This document shows, piece by piece, positions 45,323 through 53,517 of a stretch of 64,000 nucleotides of DNA. The position numbers were made by a program, and so were the translations under genes. Source of the stretch: UBA2862 sp045658005 (GTDB taxonomy: Bacteria > Bacillota > Clostridia > Christensenellales > Aristaeellaceae); assembly GCA_045658005.1 (NCBI GenBank), contig JAZOUD010000081.1, forward strand, positions 22,599 through 86,598, read 5' to 3'. The notes under the pieces were generated by a model. That model was given only the letters and a program-made list of their open reading frames with translations, searched no databases and was not told where the DNA came from. Position 1 is the first letter of the stretch, and each line of letters begins with the position of its first letter.

Positions 45323-46978
45323 TTATTCCACCGCGATCAGATAGTAGTACAGCGGCTGTCCGCCGGACTGCAGGTCCACGTCGCAGTCTGGGTACTTCTC
45401 CGCCAGCTGCCCCTGCAGGTCCTGGGCGTCGGCCTCGGCGATGTCCTGGCCGTAGTATATGGTGATCAGCGAGGAATCCCCGTTCACCATCTTCTCGGAG
45501 ACGTCCAGGCACACCTGGGGGATATCGCTGCCCAGCACGCTGAGCTTGTTGTCGACCATCGCCATGATGTCGCCCTCGTGGATCTCCTGGCCGTCGTAGT
45601 TGGTGTCCCGCACGGCGTAGGTCACGGAGGCGGTATGGACCGTCTCGGCGGCCTCGGTCATGGCGGCCTCGTTGTCCTCGGGGCTGGCCTCCGGGTCGAA
45701 GGCTAGGGCCGCGGAGATGCCCATGGGCACCGACTTGGTGGGCAGCACGATGACGTTGCGGTCGGTCAGCGCGCTGGCCTGCTGGGCCGCGAGGATGATG
45801 TTGGTGTTGTTGGGCAGCATGATTACATTCCGGGCGTTGGTGGCGTCGGCGGCCTTCGCCAGGTCCTGTATGCTGGGGTTCATGGTCTGGCCGCCGTCCA
45901 CGATCTGGTCCACGTTCAAATCGCGGAATATGGCGGAAAGCCCCTCGCCCAGGGCCACGGCCACGATGCCGTATTCCTTCTGCTCGGCGGCCTTCGCGGC
46001 GGCCGCGGCGGCCTGCTTGGCCTCGCGCTCGCGGCGCTCCTCCATCATGTTGTCGATCTTGATGGCGTCCAGCTCGCCCAGCTCCAGCGCGTATTGCAGG
46101 GCCTTGCCTGGCTCGTTGGTGTGTACGTGCACCTTGACCACGTTCATGTCGGAGATGACCAGCACGCAATCGCCCATCCGCTCCAGGCGGCGGCGCAGGC
46201 GCACCACGTCGCTCTCCCGCATGTCCAGGCGGGGATGGGTGACGATGAACTCGGTACAGTAGCCGAACTTGATCTCGCCGATGGCGTCGTGGTCGTCCAC
46301 GAAGTCGCCGGGCATGGTTACGGTCTCGGGCTTTTCCTCGGTCCCGGCGTCCACCGGCTCGCCGGTCAGCGCCGCGTACATGCCCCGGTAGATCACCATC
46401 AGGCCCTTGCCGCCACTGTCCACCACGCCGGCCTGCTTCAGCACCGGCAGCATCTCGGGCGTGCGCTTGAGGATGGCGTCGCCCACGCTCAGCACCAGCT
46501 TGAACAGCTCCACCACGTCGCCCTGTTTGTCATAGGCCTCCTCGGCCTCCTCGGCGATGACCCGGGCCACGGTGAGGATGGTGCCCTCCTTGGGCTTCAT
46601 CACGGCCTTGTAGGCGGTGTTTGCGCCGGAGCGCAGCGCCGCCGCCAGCAGCGGGCCGTCGATGTCCTCGTGGCCGTCCAGCGCCCGGGCGAAGCCCCGC
46701 AGGATCTGGCTGAGGATAACGCCGGAGTTGCCCCGCGCCCCCTTCAGCGCGCCCCGGGCCGCGGCGTTGGCCACGTCGGCCACGCTGGTATAGGGCTTGG
46801 AGTTGATCTCCTTGACCGCGGAGTTGATGGTCTGGGACATGTTGGTGCCCGTATCGCCGTCCGGCACGGGGAACACGTTCAGCGCGTCCACACTCTCCCG
46901 GTTTTTGTTCAGCATCGCCGCGCCGGAGATGAACATCTCCTTGAACAGCATGCCGTCTATCTTCTTATTGCTTGCCAT
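45323..46978 (-). CDS. fakA: FakA/YloV-like fatty-acid kinase ATP-binding subunit
   Basis: 551 residues from the ATG at 46978, six nt after GGGAGG; the longer frame to 46993 lacks a ribosome site. The DhaL-like kinase domain (about 1-210) has NVFPVPDGDTGTNMSQT, whose aspartates bind Mg-ATP, and GALKGARGNSGVILSQILRG. The middle domain begins FGYCTEFIV. An Ala/Lys/Glu-rich linker is followed by a C-terminal domain with DGGQTMNPS and LPNNTNI. In Gram-positives FakA phosphorylates FakB-bound exogenous fatty acids for phospholipid synthesis. No fakB (DegV) gene is in the window. It pairs with the Asp23-family gene just upstream, the conserved yloU-yloV order. Confidence 0.92.
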   Translation of the reverse strand: MASNKKIDGMLFKEMFISGAAMLNKNRESVDALNVFPVPDGDTGTNMSQTINSAVKEINSKPYTSVADVANAAARGALKGARGNSGVILSQILRGFARALDGHEDIDGPLLAAALRSGANTAYKAVMKPKEGTILTVARVIAEEAEEAYDKQGDVVELFKLVLSVGDAILKRTPEMLPVLKQAGVVDSGGKGLMVIYRGMYAALTGEPVDAGTEEKPETVTMPGDFVDDHDAIGEIKFGYCTEFIVTHPRLDMRESDVVRLRRRLERMGDCVLVISDMNVVKVHVHTNEPGKALQYALELGELDAIKIDNMMEERREREAKQAAAAAAKAAEQKEYGIVAVALGEGLSAIFRDLNVDQIVDGGQTMNPSIQDLAKAADATNARNVIMLPNNTNIILAAQQASALTDRNVIVLPTKSVPMGISAALAFDPEASPEDNEAAMTEAAETVHTASVTYAVRDTNYDGQEIHEGDIMAMVDNKLSVLGSDIPQVCLDVSEKMVNGDSSLITIYYGQDIAEADAQDLQGQLAEKYPDCDVDLQSGGQPLYYYLIAVE

Positions 46979-47008
46979 GTTAACCTCCCACAAGCACAGC
47001 GGAGCGCG

Positions 47009-47359
47009 TCAGACGCGAATATCCTCGACGCTGACGTTTACCCGCCCCACCGGCACGCCGGTGAGGTGCTCCACCTTGTATTTCACGGTCTCGATGATCG
47101 CCGCAGCCACGGCGCTGATCGAGATGCCGTATTCCACGATGATGAACAGGTCGATATCCACCTTGTCGCCCGAGGAGCGGATCTTCACGCCCCGGCCCAG
47201 GTTCTCGCGGCCCATCATCTGAACAAAGCCGTCCGTGCCGCGCTTGGAGGCCATGCCCACAATACCATAGCAATCCAGCGCCGCGTAGCCCGCGACGCGC
47301 ACAATAACATCGTCGGTAACGGTGACAAGACCGATATCGGTATTGAATTTGCAATCCAT
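47009..47359 (-). CDS. Asp23/Gls24-family envelope stress protein (YloU-like)
   Basis: 116 residues from the ATG at 47359, which has GGGAGG upstream; the open frame extends to 47470 but lies beyond the mapped promoter. The sequence MDCKFNTDIGLVTVTDDVIV, then AGYAALDCYGIVGMA and the terminal VGRVNVSVEDIRV are typical of this small family. These proteins are cytosolic or membrane-associated and linked to envelope homeostasis; the exact role of YloU is not settled. The gene is 30 bp upstream of the fakA-like gene and divergent from rpmB, an order conserved in Firmicutes. Confidence 0.92.
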   Translation of the reverse strand: MDCKFNTDIGLVTVTDDVIVRVAGYAALDCYGIVGMASKRGTDGFVQMMGRENLGRGVKIRSSGDKVDIDLFIIVEYGISISAVAAAIIETVKYKVEHLTGVPVGRVNVSVEDIRV

Positions 47360-47437
47360 GAATGATACCTCCCTTTCGTCGGGGTCTGCCGCCCACTCCC
47401 CTGCGGGAAACAGGCGCAAATATAGCTCTCCATTTAC

Positions 47438-47466
47438 AGTATACCTGTTTTTTGGCAAATATGCAA
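47438..47466 (-). promoter_or_regulatory. Promoter of the yloU-fakA unit
   Basis: TTGCAT (47466-47461), a 17-bp spacer and TATACT (47443-47438) on the minus strand, followed by a leader of about 75 nt to the ATG at 47359. Confidence 0.7.
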
Positions 47467-47535
47467 GCAAAACCCATAGATGTAAACCTTTGTACGCCCA
47501 TAATTTTACATAGCGAAGGTCACGGCCCTCCGCTA

Positions 47536-47597
47536 TACTCAGGATGACATGTCGAGCCCGCTGTCATTCGGGACAAAGTGAGGGATCCTTGCCGTTC
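47536..47597. repeat. Possible dispersed intergenic repeat (TCAGGATGACA / TGTCATTC type)
   Basis: Contains CTCAGGATGACA followed by TGTCATTC..GA..AAG.GAGGGATCC, which resembles a short imperfect palindromic repeat seen in many bacterial intergenic regions (GTCATTCTGAGCGAAGCGAAG type). A 6-bp ATGACA/TGTCAT stem can form. It lies between the divergent yloU and rpmB promoters. Recognition is from memory of the pattern only. Confidence 0.35.
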
Positions 47598-47643
47598 CCC
47601 GACCGGTCAGCGGGGCATTTCAGAACTTTTACACGGCCAGCCC

Positions 47644-47672
47644 TTGCGTTTTGGATGGGAAGATGCTATAAT
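47644..47672 (+). promoter_or_regulatory. Promoter of rpmB
   Basis: TTGCGT (47644-47649), a 17-bp spacer and a consensus TATAAT (47667-47672), about 48 bp before the rpmB ATG, with AAGGAGGTG as ribosome site. Confidence 0.8.
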
Positions 47673-47719
47673 TTCACTGTTTTGATGTGGATATATCCTT
47701 GAAGGAGGTGTGATAGAGT

Positions 47720-47911
47720 ATGGGAAAGTTTTGTGAGGTCTGCGGTAAAGGCGTCGTTTACGGCAACAACGTCAGCCACTCCAACCGCAAGACGCGCCGC
47801 ACCTGGGCTCCGAACACGCAGAAGGTTCGCGTTCTGGTAAATGGCGTTCCGCAGCGTATGTCCGTGTGCACCCGCTGCCTGCGCAGCAAAAAGGTTGAGC
47901 GCGCCCTGTAA
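47720..47911 (+). CDS. rpmB: 50S ribosomal protein L28, zinc-ribbon form
   Basis: 63 residues, the normal length for L28. The N-terminus MGKFCEVCGKGVVYGNNVSH has the first CxxC pair, and CTRCLRSKKVERAL the second, giving the four-cysteine zinc-binding (C+) form. The conserved SNRKTRR.W.PN.Q segment is present. A strong consensus promoter and AAGGAGGTG ribosome site precede it. It is divergent from yloU, as in Bacillus subtilis. Confidence 0.98.
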   Translation: MGKFCEVCGKGVVYGNNVSHSNRKTRRTWAPNTQKVRVLVNGVPQRMSVCTRCLRSKKVERAL

Positions 47912-48037
47912 TACAGCCGCCGACCGCTTATGAAGTGATGCTTCACAAGAAACCGGTTGTTCCGATGCCCCATTGTATTGATTCGGGCTGTCGGGCTGAC
48001 CGGTCTTTTTGTTATGACTGACGCGCAGGAGAAGCCC

Positions 48038-48928
48038 ATGAACAGAACACTCACCGCCATCGCCGCCGAAAAGGACGCCGGGCGAAAGCTGAAATACTTC
48101 GTCCGGGGCGACATGGGCGTGTCCTACGGGCAATTTGCCTCGCTGAAGCAGCAAAACGGGCTTCTGGTGAACGGGATGCCCGTCCATGCCAACCACCTGC
48201 TGCGCCCCGGCGACACGGTGACGGTGGTGCTGGCGGACGCCCCCGGCGAAAAGGCCGTCATGCCGGAGATAGGGCCGGTTGACGTCGTATACGGGGACGA
48301 GGACCTCATCGTCATCGACAAGCCCGCGCCGCTGGCGTGCCAGTGCTCGCCGAAGCAGCCTGAGGGCACGCTGGAGAACCGACTGGCCTTCCTGTATCGG
48401 GACCGCCCCGACTTTGTGTTCCGGCCCCTGAACCGGCTGGATAAGGGCACCAGTGGCCTGATGGCCGCGGCCATGAACGCCCACGCCGCCCAGCGATTGC
48501 AGAAGCAGCTGCACACCGACAGCTTCGTCCGGGAATACCTGGCCGTGGTCGAAGGACGGCTGGAGGGCGCGGGAACGATCGAAGCCCCCATCAAAAAGGA
48601 GGACGCCGCCACCGTGCGGCGGATCGTGGACTTCAACGCAGGCAAGCCCGCCGTCACCCACTACCGAGTCGAGCGGGCGGGCGACCGGTATACGCTTGTG
48701 CGCCTGCGCCTGGAGACGGGCCGTACCCACCAGATCCGGGTGCACCTCGCCCACCTCGGCCACCCGATCGTCGGCGATTTCCTCTACGGTACCGAGAACC
48801 CCCGCCTGCCCGGACGCTTCGCGCTGCATTCGACCAGGCTACGCCTCGCCCACCCCGTCAGCGGAGACACCATCGAACGCACATCGCCGCTGCCAGAAGC
48901 GCTGGCAGCGCTGCTTGAACGGATATGA
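48038..48928 (+). CDS. RluA-family 23S rRNA pseudouridine synthase
   Basis: 296 residues from the ATG at 48038, preceded by AGGAG; the longer frame from 47957 has no ribosome site. An S4-like N-terminal segment (LKQQNGLLVNGMPVHANHLL, then RPGDTV) binds RNA. The catalytic domain has DVVYGDEDLIVIDKP and RPLNRLDKGTSGLM, whose Asp is the family nucleophile, then GRTHQIRVHLAHLGHPIVGD near the C-terminus. It isomerises uridine to pseudouridine in rRNA; RluD-like sites are likely but the exact target cannot be assigned. It overlaps the GNAT gene by 4 nt. Confidence 0.93.
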   Translation: MNRTLTAIAAEKDAGRKLKYFVRGDMGVSYGQFASLKQQNGLLVNGMPVHANHLLRPGDTVTVVLADAPGEKAVMPEIGPVDVVYGDEDLIVIDKPAPLACQCSPKQPEGTLENRLAFLYRDRPDFVFRPLNRLDKGTSGLMAAAMNAHAAQRLQKQLHTDSFVREYLAVVEGRLEGAGTIEAPIKKEDAATVRRIVDFNAGKPAVTHYRVERAGDRYTLVRLRLETGRTHQIRVHLAHLGHPIVGDFLYGTENPRLPGRFALHSTRLRLAHPVSGDTIERTSPLPEALAALLERI

Positions 48929-49386
48929 GCATCGAATACAGACGAGCAACCCCCGATATGATCCGCCTGCTGGTAAGCACGCGCATCGAGGTGCTTCGTG
49001 CCGCTAATCTATTAAACGCAAGCGTAGACATGTCCGAAGTGGCCGCACAGTCGGAGGCATATTACCGGGAAGCGCTGGCCAACTGCAGCCACACCGGCAT
49101 ACTGGCCTTCGACGGCGACGCCTTCGTAGGCGCGGGCGGGGTCAGCTACTACCGCGTGATGCCGACCTTCCACAACCCCACCGGACGTTGCGCCTATATC
49201 ATGAACATGTACGTCCGCCCGGCTTACCGGCGGCGGGGCATCGCCACGGCTATACTGGACGTGTTGGTGGCAGACGCGCGCCGACAAGGCGTGGGGCGTA
49301 TCGGCCTGGAGGCCACCGACATGGGCCGGCCGCTCTATGAAAAATTCGGCTTTACCGACGCCCGGGGAGAGATGGAGCTGCCATGA
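48925..49386 (+). CDS. GNAT-family N-acetyltransferase
   Basis: 153 residues with the acetyl-CoA motif A: MNMYVRPAYRRRGIATAIL (R-x-x-R-G-I-A type) near residue 95-115. A C-terminal LYEKFGF motif is typical of small-molecule or protein acetyltransferases. No substrate can be assigned. The start ATG overlaps the stop of the pseudouridine synthase and its own stop overlaps the next start, so three genes are translationally linked. There is no signal peptide. Confidence 0.9.
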   Translation: MSIEYRRATPDMIRLLVSTRIEVLRAANLLNASVDMSEVAAQSEAYYREALANCSHTGILAFDGDAFVGAGGVSYYRVMPTFHNPTGRCAYIMNMYVRPAYRRRGIATAILDVLVADARRQGVGRIGLEATDMGRPLYEKFGFTDARGEMELP

Positions 49387-49757
49387 CCGCCCGCAATATG
49401 AACTGCGTCGCCGATGCCCTCTCCTCGGTGCGCGTACCGGCCCAACCGGAGGAATACGACATCCACGCCGCCGTGGCCGAAGCGCTGGCCGGAGCGGGGC
49501 TGGATTATATCCACGAATACAGGCTTGGGCCCCGCTGCCGCATCGACTTTGCGGTGGGGCGCGTGGGCATCGAGGTGAAGAAGGGACGTCCGGCCACCGC
49601 CCAGCTGGTCAGTCAGCTGCGCCGCTATCTGGAATCCGACGCGCTGGACGGCATCATCGTGGTCACCCAGCGGGCGACCCTCCTGCCCGATACCATCTGC
49701 GGCAAGCCCGTGCGCCAGGTATCGCTGAACCGCCTGTGGGGCGTGGCGCTGCCGTAG
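49383..49757 (+). CDS. Small PD-(D/E)XK-like nuclease
   Basis: 124 residues. The core RCRIDFAVGRVGIEVKKG carries the PD-(D/E)XK arrangement: D55, then E64-V-K66 on the next strand, with E45 in the preceding helix region. A following helix TAQLVSQLRRYLE has the Gln and Arg-Tyr pattern common in such nucleases. The length is minimal for the fold. It starts inside the end of the GNAT gene (4-nt overlap). The next gene is a SNF2 helicase, a pairing that suggests DNA processing, possibly phage-derived. Family recognised by motif only; activity unproven. Confidence 0.7.
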   Translation: MTARNMNCVADALSSVRVPAQPEEYDIHAAVAEALAGAGLDYIHEYRLGPRCRIDFAVGRVGIEVKKGRPATAQLVSQLRRYLESDALDGIIVVTQRATLLPDTICGKPVRQVSLNRLWGVALP

Positions 49758-49772
49758 GCGCTTTGCAAAATC

Positions 49773-49926
49773 AGGAATGAGGAATGAGGAATTGTTGTAG
49801 AAATCCTTGCGGATTTCTTTGATTCTCGACAATTCACAGGCAAACGCTGTCCGATTGAATCAAATCCGTGAGGATTTGCACCGCCATTCCTAATTCCTCA
49901 TTCCTCATTCCTAATTCCTCATTAAT
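49773..49926. mobile_element. Short element with 21-bp inverted ends (MITE-like)
   Basis: Arms 49773-49793 and 49892-49912 are perfect reverse complements built of GAGGAAT units, and a third partial unit extends to about 49926. The interior (about 100 bp) contains two small hairpins of the same design (AAATCC-TTGC-GGATTT and AAATCC-GTGA-GGATTT). No open frame. It separates the nuclease and SNF2 genes. A related GGAAT-rich stretch lies at 55708-55740. No target-site duplication could be defined. Confidence 0.55.
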
Positions 49927-49938
49927 CCGGAGGATCAC

Positions 49939-51729
49939 ATGGATTACTACGACGACTACACCGGCTCCGGGGCCATCACCATGGACGACTTCGGCGACGA
50001 CTACGCCGCCCCCGGGGCTGAATACCCCGCCTACCTGCGGGACGCGCCGCCCCCGAGGCACACCTACGGCACGCTGTCCTACAACCGCAAGTCGAAGTGC
50101 TGGATCATACGGGGCGAGAGCTGCGTGACCGAGCTGGCCAAGCGGCTGTTCCCCGGCTGCGACGGAAGGGGCCGGGGTGTAGCCCGTTTCACCGCCCACC
50201 GGCGCATCATCGGCGATCTGAACTGGCTGATGCTGCGCTATCCGCTGGAAATCAAGGAAACGGACCGGAGCCGTTGGGAGAACGCCCTGGAGGAGGCCCG
50301 GGAGTACGCCGTTCGCCGGGAGGTTGCCCTGACCATGCCCGAGACCGCCACGCCACCGGCCCAGGCCTTCTCCGGCGAGCTGTTGCCCTTTCAGAAGCAG
50401 GGGCTGGGGTTCCTGCTGTCCACCCGGCGCTGCCTGTTGGCGGATGAGATGGGCCTGGGCAAGACGGTGCAGGCGCTGGCCTTCCTGGCCACCACGGCGG
50501 CCTATCCGGCGATACTGGTGGTGCCGCCCCACCTGATCCGCAACTGGCAGCGGGAGGTGGAGCGCTTCCTCTCCCCGGACGGGCGGCTTCGGGTGCATGT
50601 GATCAAGGGGCTGACCCCCTACGCCCTGCCGGAGGCGGACATCTACATCATCCACTACCTGCTGCTGCGGGGGTGGAAGGAGGTGCTGCCCGGGCTGGGC
50701 TTTCGCACCGTGATCTTCGACGAGATGCAGGAGCTGCGGCGCAACGGCACCGGCAAGTACAGCGCGGCAAGCCTGCTGTCGGAGGCCTGCGAGAATTGCA
50801 TCGGCCTGTCCGGCACCCCCATCTACAACAACGGCGGCGAGATCTGGAACGTGGTGAACATCATCGACTTTCACTTTCTCGGCGACTGGGAGAGCTTTTC
50901 CCGGGAGTGGTGCTACGGCTACAATACCGCCGTAGTGGCCAGGCCCGAGCAGCTGGGGGAATACCTGCGCGGCGAGGGGCTGATGCTGCGCCGGCTGAAA
51001 GGGGACGTGCTGACGGAGCTGGCCCCCAAGCGCCGGCTGGTGCAGGAGATCGACTGGGACGACGCGGTATACCGGGAGCTGATGGCCCCGGTGGCGCGGC
51101 AGCTGCAAATGCTGCGGGCCACCGACGATCCCTCCCGCCGGGCCATCATCGAGGACGCCATCTCCCAGACCCAGCGCCAGGCCACCGGCATCGCCAAGGC
51201 GCCCTTCGTGTGCGCCTTCGTCCGGGCGCTGGTGGAGGGCGGCGAAAGGGTGCTGCTGATGGCCCATCACCACGCGGTGATGGACATCTATAAGAAGGAG
51301 CTCAAATCGCTGAACCCCATGTTCATCACCGGGCGGGAGACGGACCGGCAGAAGGACGAGGCCGCCGCGGCGTTCATGGAGGGCAGGACCGACCTGCTGT
51401 GCATATCGCTGCGCTCGGCCAGCGGGTTGAATTTGCAGCGGGCCAGCTGCGTGGTGTTCGGCGAGCTGGACTGGTCCCCCGCCGTCCACTCCCAGGCCGA
51501 GGACCGGGCTCACCGCATTGGCCAGAAGGACAGCCTGCTGTGCTACTACCTGGTCTCCCCCAAGGGCAGCGACCGGGACATGCAGGACGTCCTGGGCCTG
51601 AAGGTCAGCCAGTTCGTGGCCATCATGGGCGACCAGCCCCAGTCGAGGGAGGATCAGTTCCTCCAGCAGAGCGAGGCCCGGGAGCGGATCCGGCAGCTGG
51701 TGCGGAAAATCGAGGCGGAAGAGGCATAG
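49939..51729 (+). CDS. SNF2-family (SMARCAL1-like) DNA helicase/translocase
   Basis: 596 residues. A short acidic N-terminus precedes a HARP-like DNA-binding stretch (about 43-105: GTLSYNRKSKCWIIRG and LNWLMLRYPLEI). SNF2 motifs follow: LLADEMGLGKT (I), VVPPHLIRNW (Ia), IFDEMQEL (II), GLSGTPIYN (III), SLRSASGLNLQ (V) and QAEDRAHRIGQ (VI). It is a double-stranded DNA translocase using ATP. The layout matches compact helicases often found in prophage or conjugative replication modules, but no other phage genes are present. ATG follows GGAGG. It probably belongs with the upstream PD-(D/E)XK-like gene, now separated by the inverted-repeat element. Confidence 0.9.
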   Translation: MDYYDDYTGSGAITMDDFGDDYAAPGAEYPAYLRDAPPPRHTYGTLSYNRKSKCWIIRGESCVTELAKRLFPGCDGRGRGVARFTAHRRIIGDLNWLMLRYPLEIKETDRSRWENALEEAREYAVRREVALTMPETATPPAQAFSGELLPFQKQGLGFLLSTRRCLLADEMGLGKTVQALAFLATTAAYPAILVVPPHLIRNWQREVERFLSPDGRLRVHVIKGLTPYALPEADIYIIHYLLLRGWKEVLPGLGFRTVIFDEMQELRRNGTGKYSAASLLSEACENCIGLSGTPIYNNGGEIWNVVNIIDFHFLGDWESFSREWCYGYNTAVVARPEQLGEYLRGEGLMLRRLKGDVLTELAPKRRLVQEIDWDDAVYRELMAPVARQLQMLRATDDPSRRAIIEDAISQTQRQATGIAKAPFVCAFVRALVEGGERVLLMAHHHAVMDIYKKELKSLNPMFITGRETDRQKDEAAAAFMEGRTDLLCISLRSASGLNLQRASCVVFGELDWSPAVHSQAEDRAHRIGQKDSLLCYYLVSPKGSDRDMQDVLGLKVSQFVAIMGDQPQSREDQFLQQSEARERIRQLVRKIEAEEA

Positions 51730-51749
51730 CGGCATCAAAGCCGCCCCTG

Positions 51750-52415
51750 TCAGACCGCGCGGGCGGAGCGCACCGGCAGGCGCAGCGTGAAGGCGCTGCC
51801 GTGGCCGCGGCGGGATTGAACGGTCAGATCCCCGCCCATGACACGGGCCAGGCGCAGCGCGATGGGCAGGCCGTAGCCGTGGCCGCCGTCGCTCTCGCCC
51901 CTGAGGAATACGTAGGGAATGCGCTCCGGCGGGATGCCCGCGCCGTCGTCCGACACGCAGACTTCGACATAATCCCCCAGCGCGCGCCAGGTGACCCGCA
52001 CCTCGCCGCCCCGGGGCGTGAAACGCAGAGCGTTTGAAATGAGGTTCAGCAGCACCCGGCAGAGCATGTCCTCGTCCAGGGCCATGCGCAAAGAAGCCAC
52101 GTTGCCCTGGCAGCTCAGGCGGACCCCGGCCTGCTCGGCAAAGGGCCGGCATCGCAGGCACAGCTGCCTTATGCAGGTCGCGAGGTCGGCGTTCACCGGC
52201 CTGGGTTGCTCCTGCCTTACGGCCCGGCCGCAGCGCTCCAGCGTGCCGTCCAGCATCCGCCGCATGTGCTCAACCGACTGCATCAGTATGTCCACGTAGG
52301 CATCGGCGTCCAGCGTCGGATCTTCCCTGGACAGCTTCAGCATCTGGGCGCTGGAAAAGATCAGCTGCAGCGGCATGCGCAGATCGTGGGCCAGCTCGAC
52401 ACCCGTCATATCCAT
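51750..52415 (-). CDS. Sensorless cytoplasmic histidine kinase
   Basis: 221 residues made almost wholly of the kinase core. The HisKA H-box ELAHDLRMPLQL puts the phospho-His at H9. The ATPase domain has NLISNALRFT (N-box), SDDGAGIP (G1) and GHGYGLPIALRLA (G2). No membrane segment or sensor domain exists, and no response regulator is adjacent; the nearest in this window is the EAL regulator at 2.9 kb. The ATG follows GGAAGGTG. It lies 121 bp after the SPOR-like membrane protein on the same strand and converges on the SNF2 gene. The sensory input must come from a partner or an unidentified signal. Confidence 0.88.
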   Translation of the reverse strand: MDMTGVELAHDLRMPLQLIFSSAQMLKLSREDPTLDADAYVDILMQSVEHMRRMLDGTLERCGRAVRQEQPRPVNADLATCIRQLCLRCRPFAEQAGVRLSCQGNVASLRMALDEDMLCRVLLNLISNALRFTPRGGEVRVTWRALGDYVEVCVSDDGAGIPPERIPYVFLRGESDGGHGYGLPIALRLARVMGGDLTVQSRRGHGSAFTLRLPVRSARAV

Positions 52416-52536
52416 TCTATCACCTTCCCGTATTCAGGTGACACTGTATATGCGTCTGACGCGAACGATATGCCTGTTTCCAACATTTTTCGCGGTGACA
52501 TCCGCCCATTCCGACTGTAAATTGTTGCGGTACCGA

Positions 52537-53322
52537 TCAATAGTTGGCCGACATCATCTCCAGCATTCCCAGGAATCCCTCGATCTGCGCGCCGCGCAGC
52601 AGGCCAGAGAGCGCAGCGGAATCCGCGCGGTCGGCCTTCGCGGCGGTGTCCTGCATCTGCGCCAGCTCCCGAAGCCTTTCGATCAGCGCCGCGCACAGGG
52701 CGTTCTCCCCCGCCCCAGGAATCGCCGCCAGAAGGTCAGCCTGCTTTTCAGCCTCCGTCACCGCCAGGGCGCACAGCGCCCTGGCTGCCTCCGGGTTGAT
52801 CTCCCTCCGGTCCAGCTGCAGGGCCACCTGTCCCAGCTGACTGATCTGCTGCCGAAGCAGCGCGTCCGCCCCGGACAGGGCGTCGATCTGCGCCTGGGGC
52901 GCCGTCACCCGCAGCGTCATCCCCTTTGCCTCCAGCGGGACGACCTCAGCGGGAATGCCTTCGTCCTCCGCCAGCCGCTTCGATACGCGCTCAGCCTCCT
53001 TGCGGGATTCGTACAGGGCCCCCAGCACCCGCCATTGTCCGTCCAGTTGAAACACACAGCCCGCCGCGCCGCGGCTCACCCAGGCCGATGCCTGCAGGCG
53101 CGCCGCCTGGGGGCTTTCGCAGGTCGCCATCGACACGACCCAGCCCGTCAGCCCGTCGAAGGCGATCTCCTTCGTCACCCTCGGCGCGGTGGCCATGCTC
53201 TCCACCACGTCCGCCCCCTTCACGTCCAGCGTCAGCACATACACCACCAGCATCGTCACGCACAGCGCCACCGCCAGCGCCAAAGCCGTCGGCCGCTCCC
53301 GCCGCACCCGCACCCGCGTCAT
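52537..53322 (-). CDS. Single-pass membrane protein with a SPOR-like domain
   Basis: About 261 residues from the ATG at 53322 (a TTG two codons earlier is also open). A basic cytoplasmic start (RVRVRRERP) and one hydrophobic helix (about 15-35) are followed by a region resembling a SPOR domain (about 60-130: WVVSMATCESPQAARLQASA, then WRVLGALYESRKEAERVSKR). SPOR domains bind denuded peptidoglycan or, in Firmicutes, occur in sporulation and cell-wall proteins. The C-terminal half is Ala/Leu-rich and predicted helical, without recognised family. It lies upstream of the histidine kinase and divergent from the PrsA-like gene, so an envelope function is likely. Confidence 0.65.
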   Translation of the reverse strand: MTRVRVRRERPTALALAVALCVTMLVVYVLTLDVKGADVVESMATAPRVTKEIAFDGLTGWVVSMATCESPQAARLQASAWVSRGAAGCVFQLDGQWRVLGALYESRKEAERVSKRLAEDEGIPAEVVPLEAKGMTLRVTAPQAQIDALSGADALLRQQISQLGQVALQLDRREINPEAARALCALAVTEAEKQADLLAAIPGAGENALCAALIERLRELAQMQDTAAKADRADSAALSGLLRGAQIEGFLGMLEMMSANY

Positions 53323-53365
53323 GCTCAAAGCGACACCCCCCGGTAGAGGGTATGAGGCGGGGGAA

Positions 53366-53414
53366 GGTCAAATTCTGATTCATCGAGCACAGCTCGATAA
53401 ATCAGAATTTGACC
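53366..53414. repeat. Hairpin repeat related to that at 2721-2757
   Basis: Arms 53366-53380 and 53400-53414 pair perfectly (15 bp), with an inner 5-bp TCGAG/CTCGA stem. The AAATTCTGATT portion is shared with the 2721 hairpin. Again it lies between divergent genes, just upstream of both starts. Confidence 0.7.
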
Positions 53415-53474
53415 TCCTTTCGTCTTTTTCTTGACATCTGCATGGCTACCGTGGGTTATGCCGTCGATTCATGC

Positions 53475-53480
53475 TATAAT
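53475..53480 (+). promoter_or_regulatory. Extended -10 promoter element for the PrsA-like gene
   Basis: TATAAT preceded by TGC (extended -10) about 38 bp before the ATG at 53518. A TTGACA at 53433-53438 is a little too far (spacer near 36 bp) to be its -35, and no other good -35 is seen. Confidence 0.45.
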
Positions 53481-53517
53481 GGCTTCACACGATGATTTGA
53501 ACTGGGAGGATATACCC

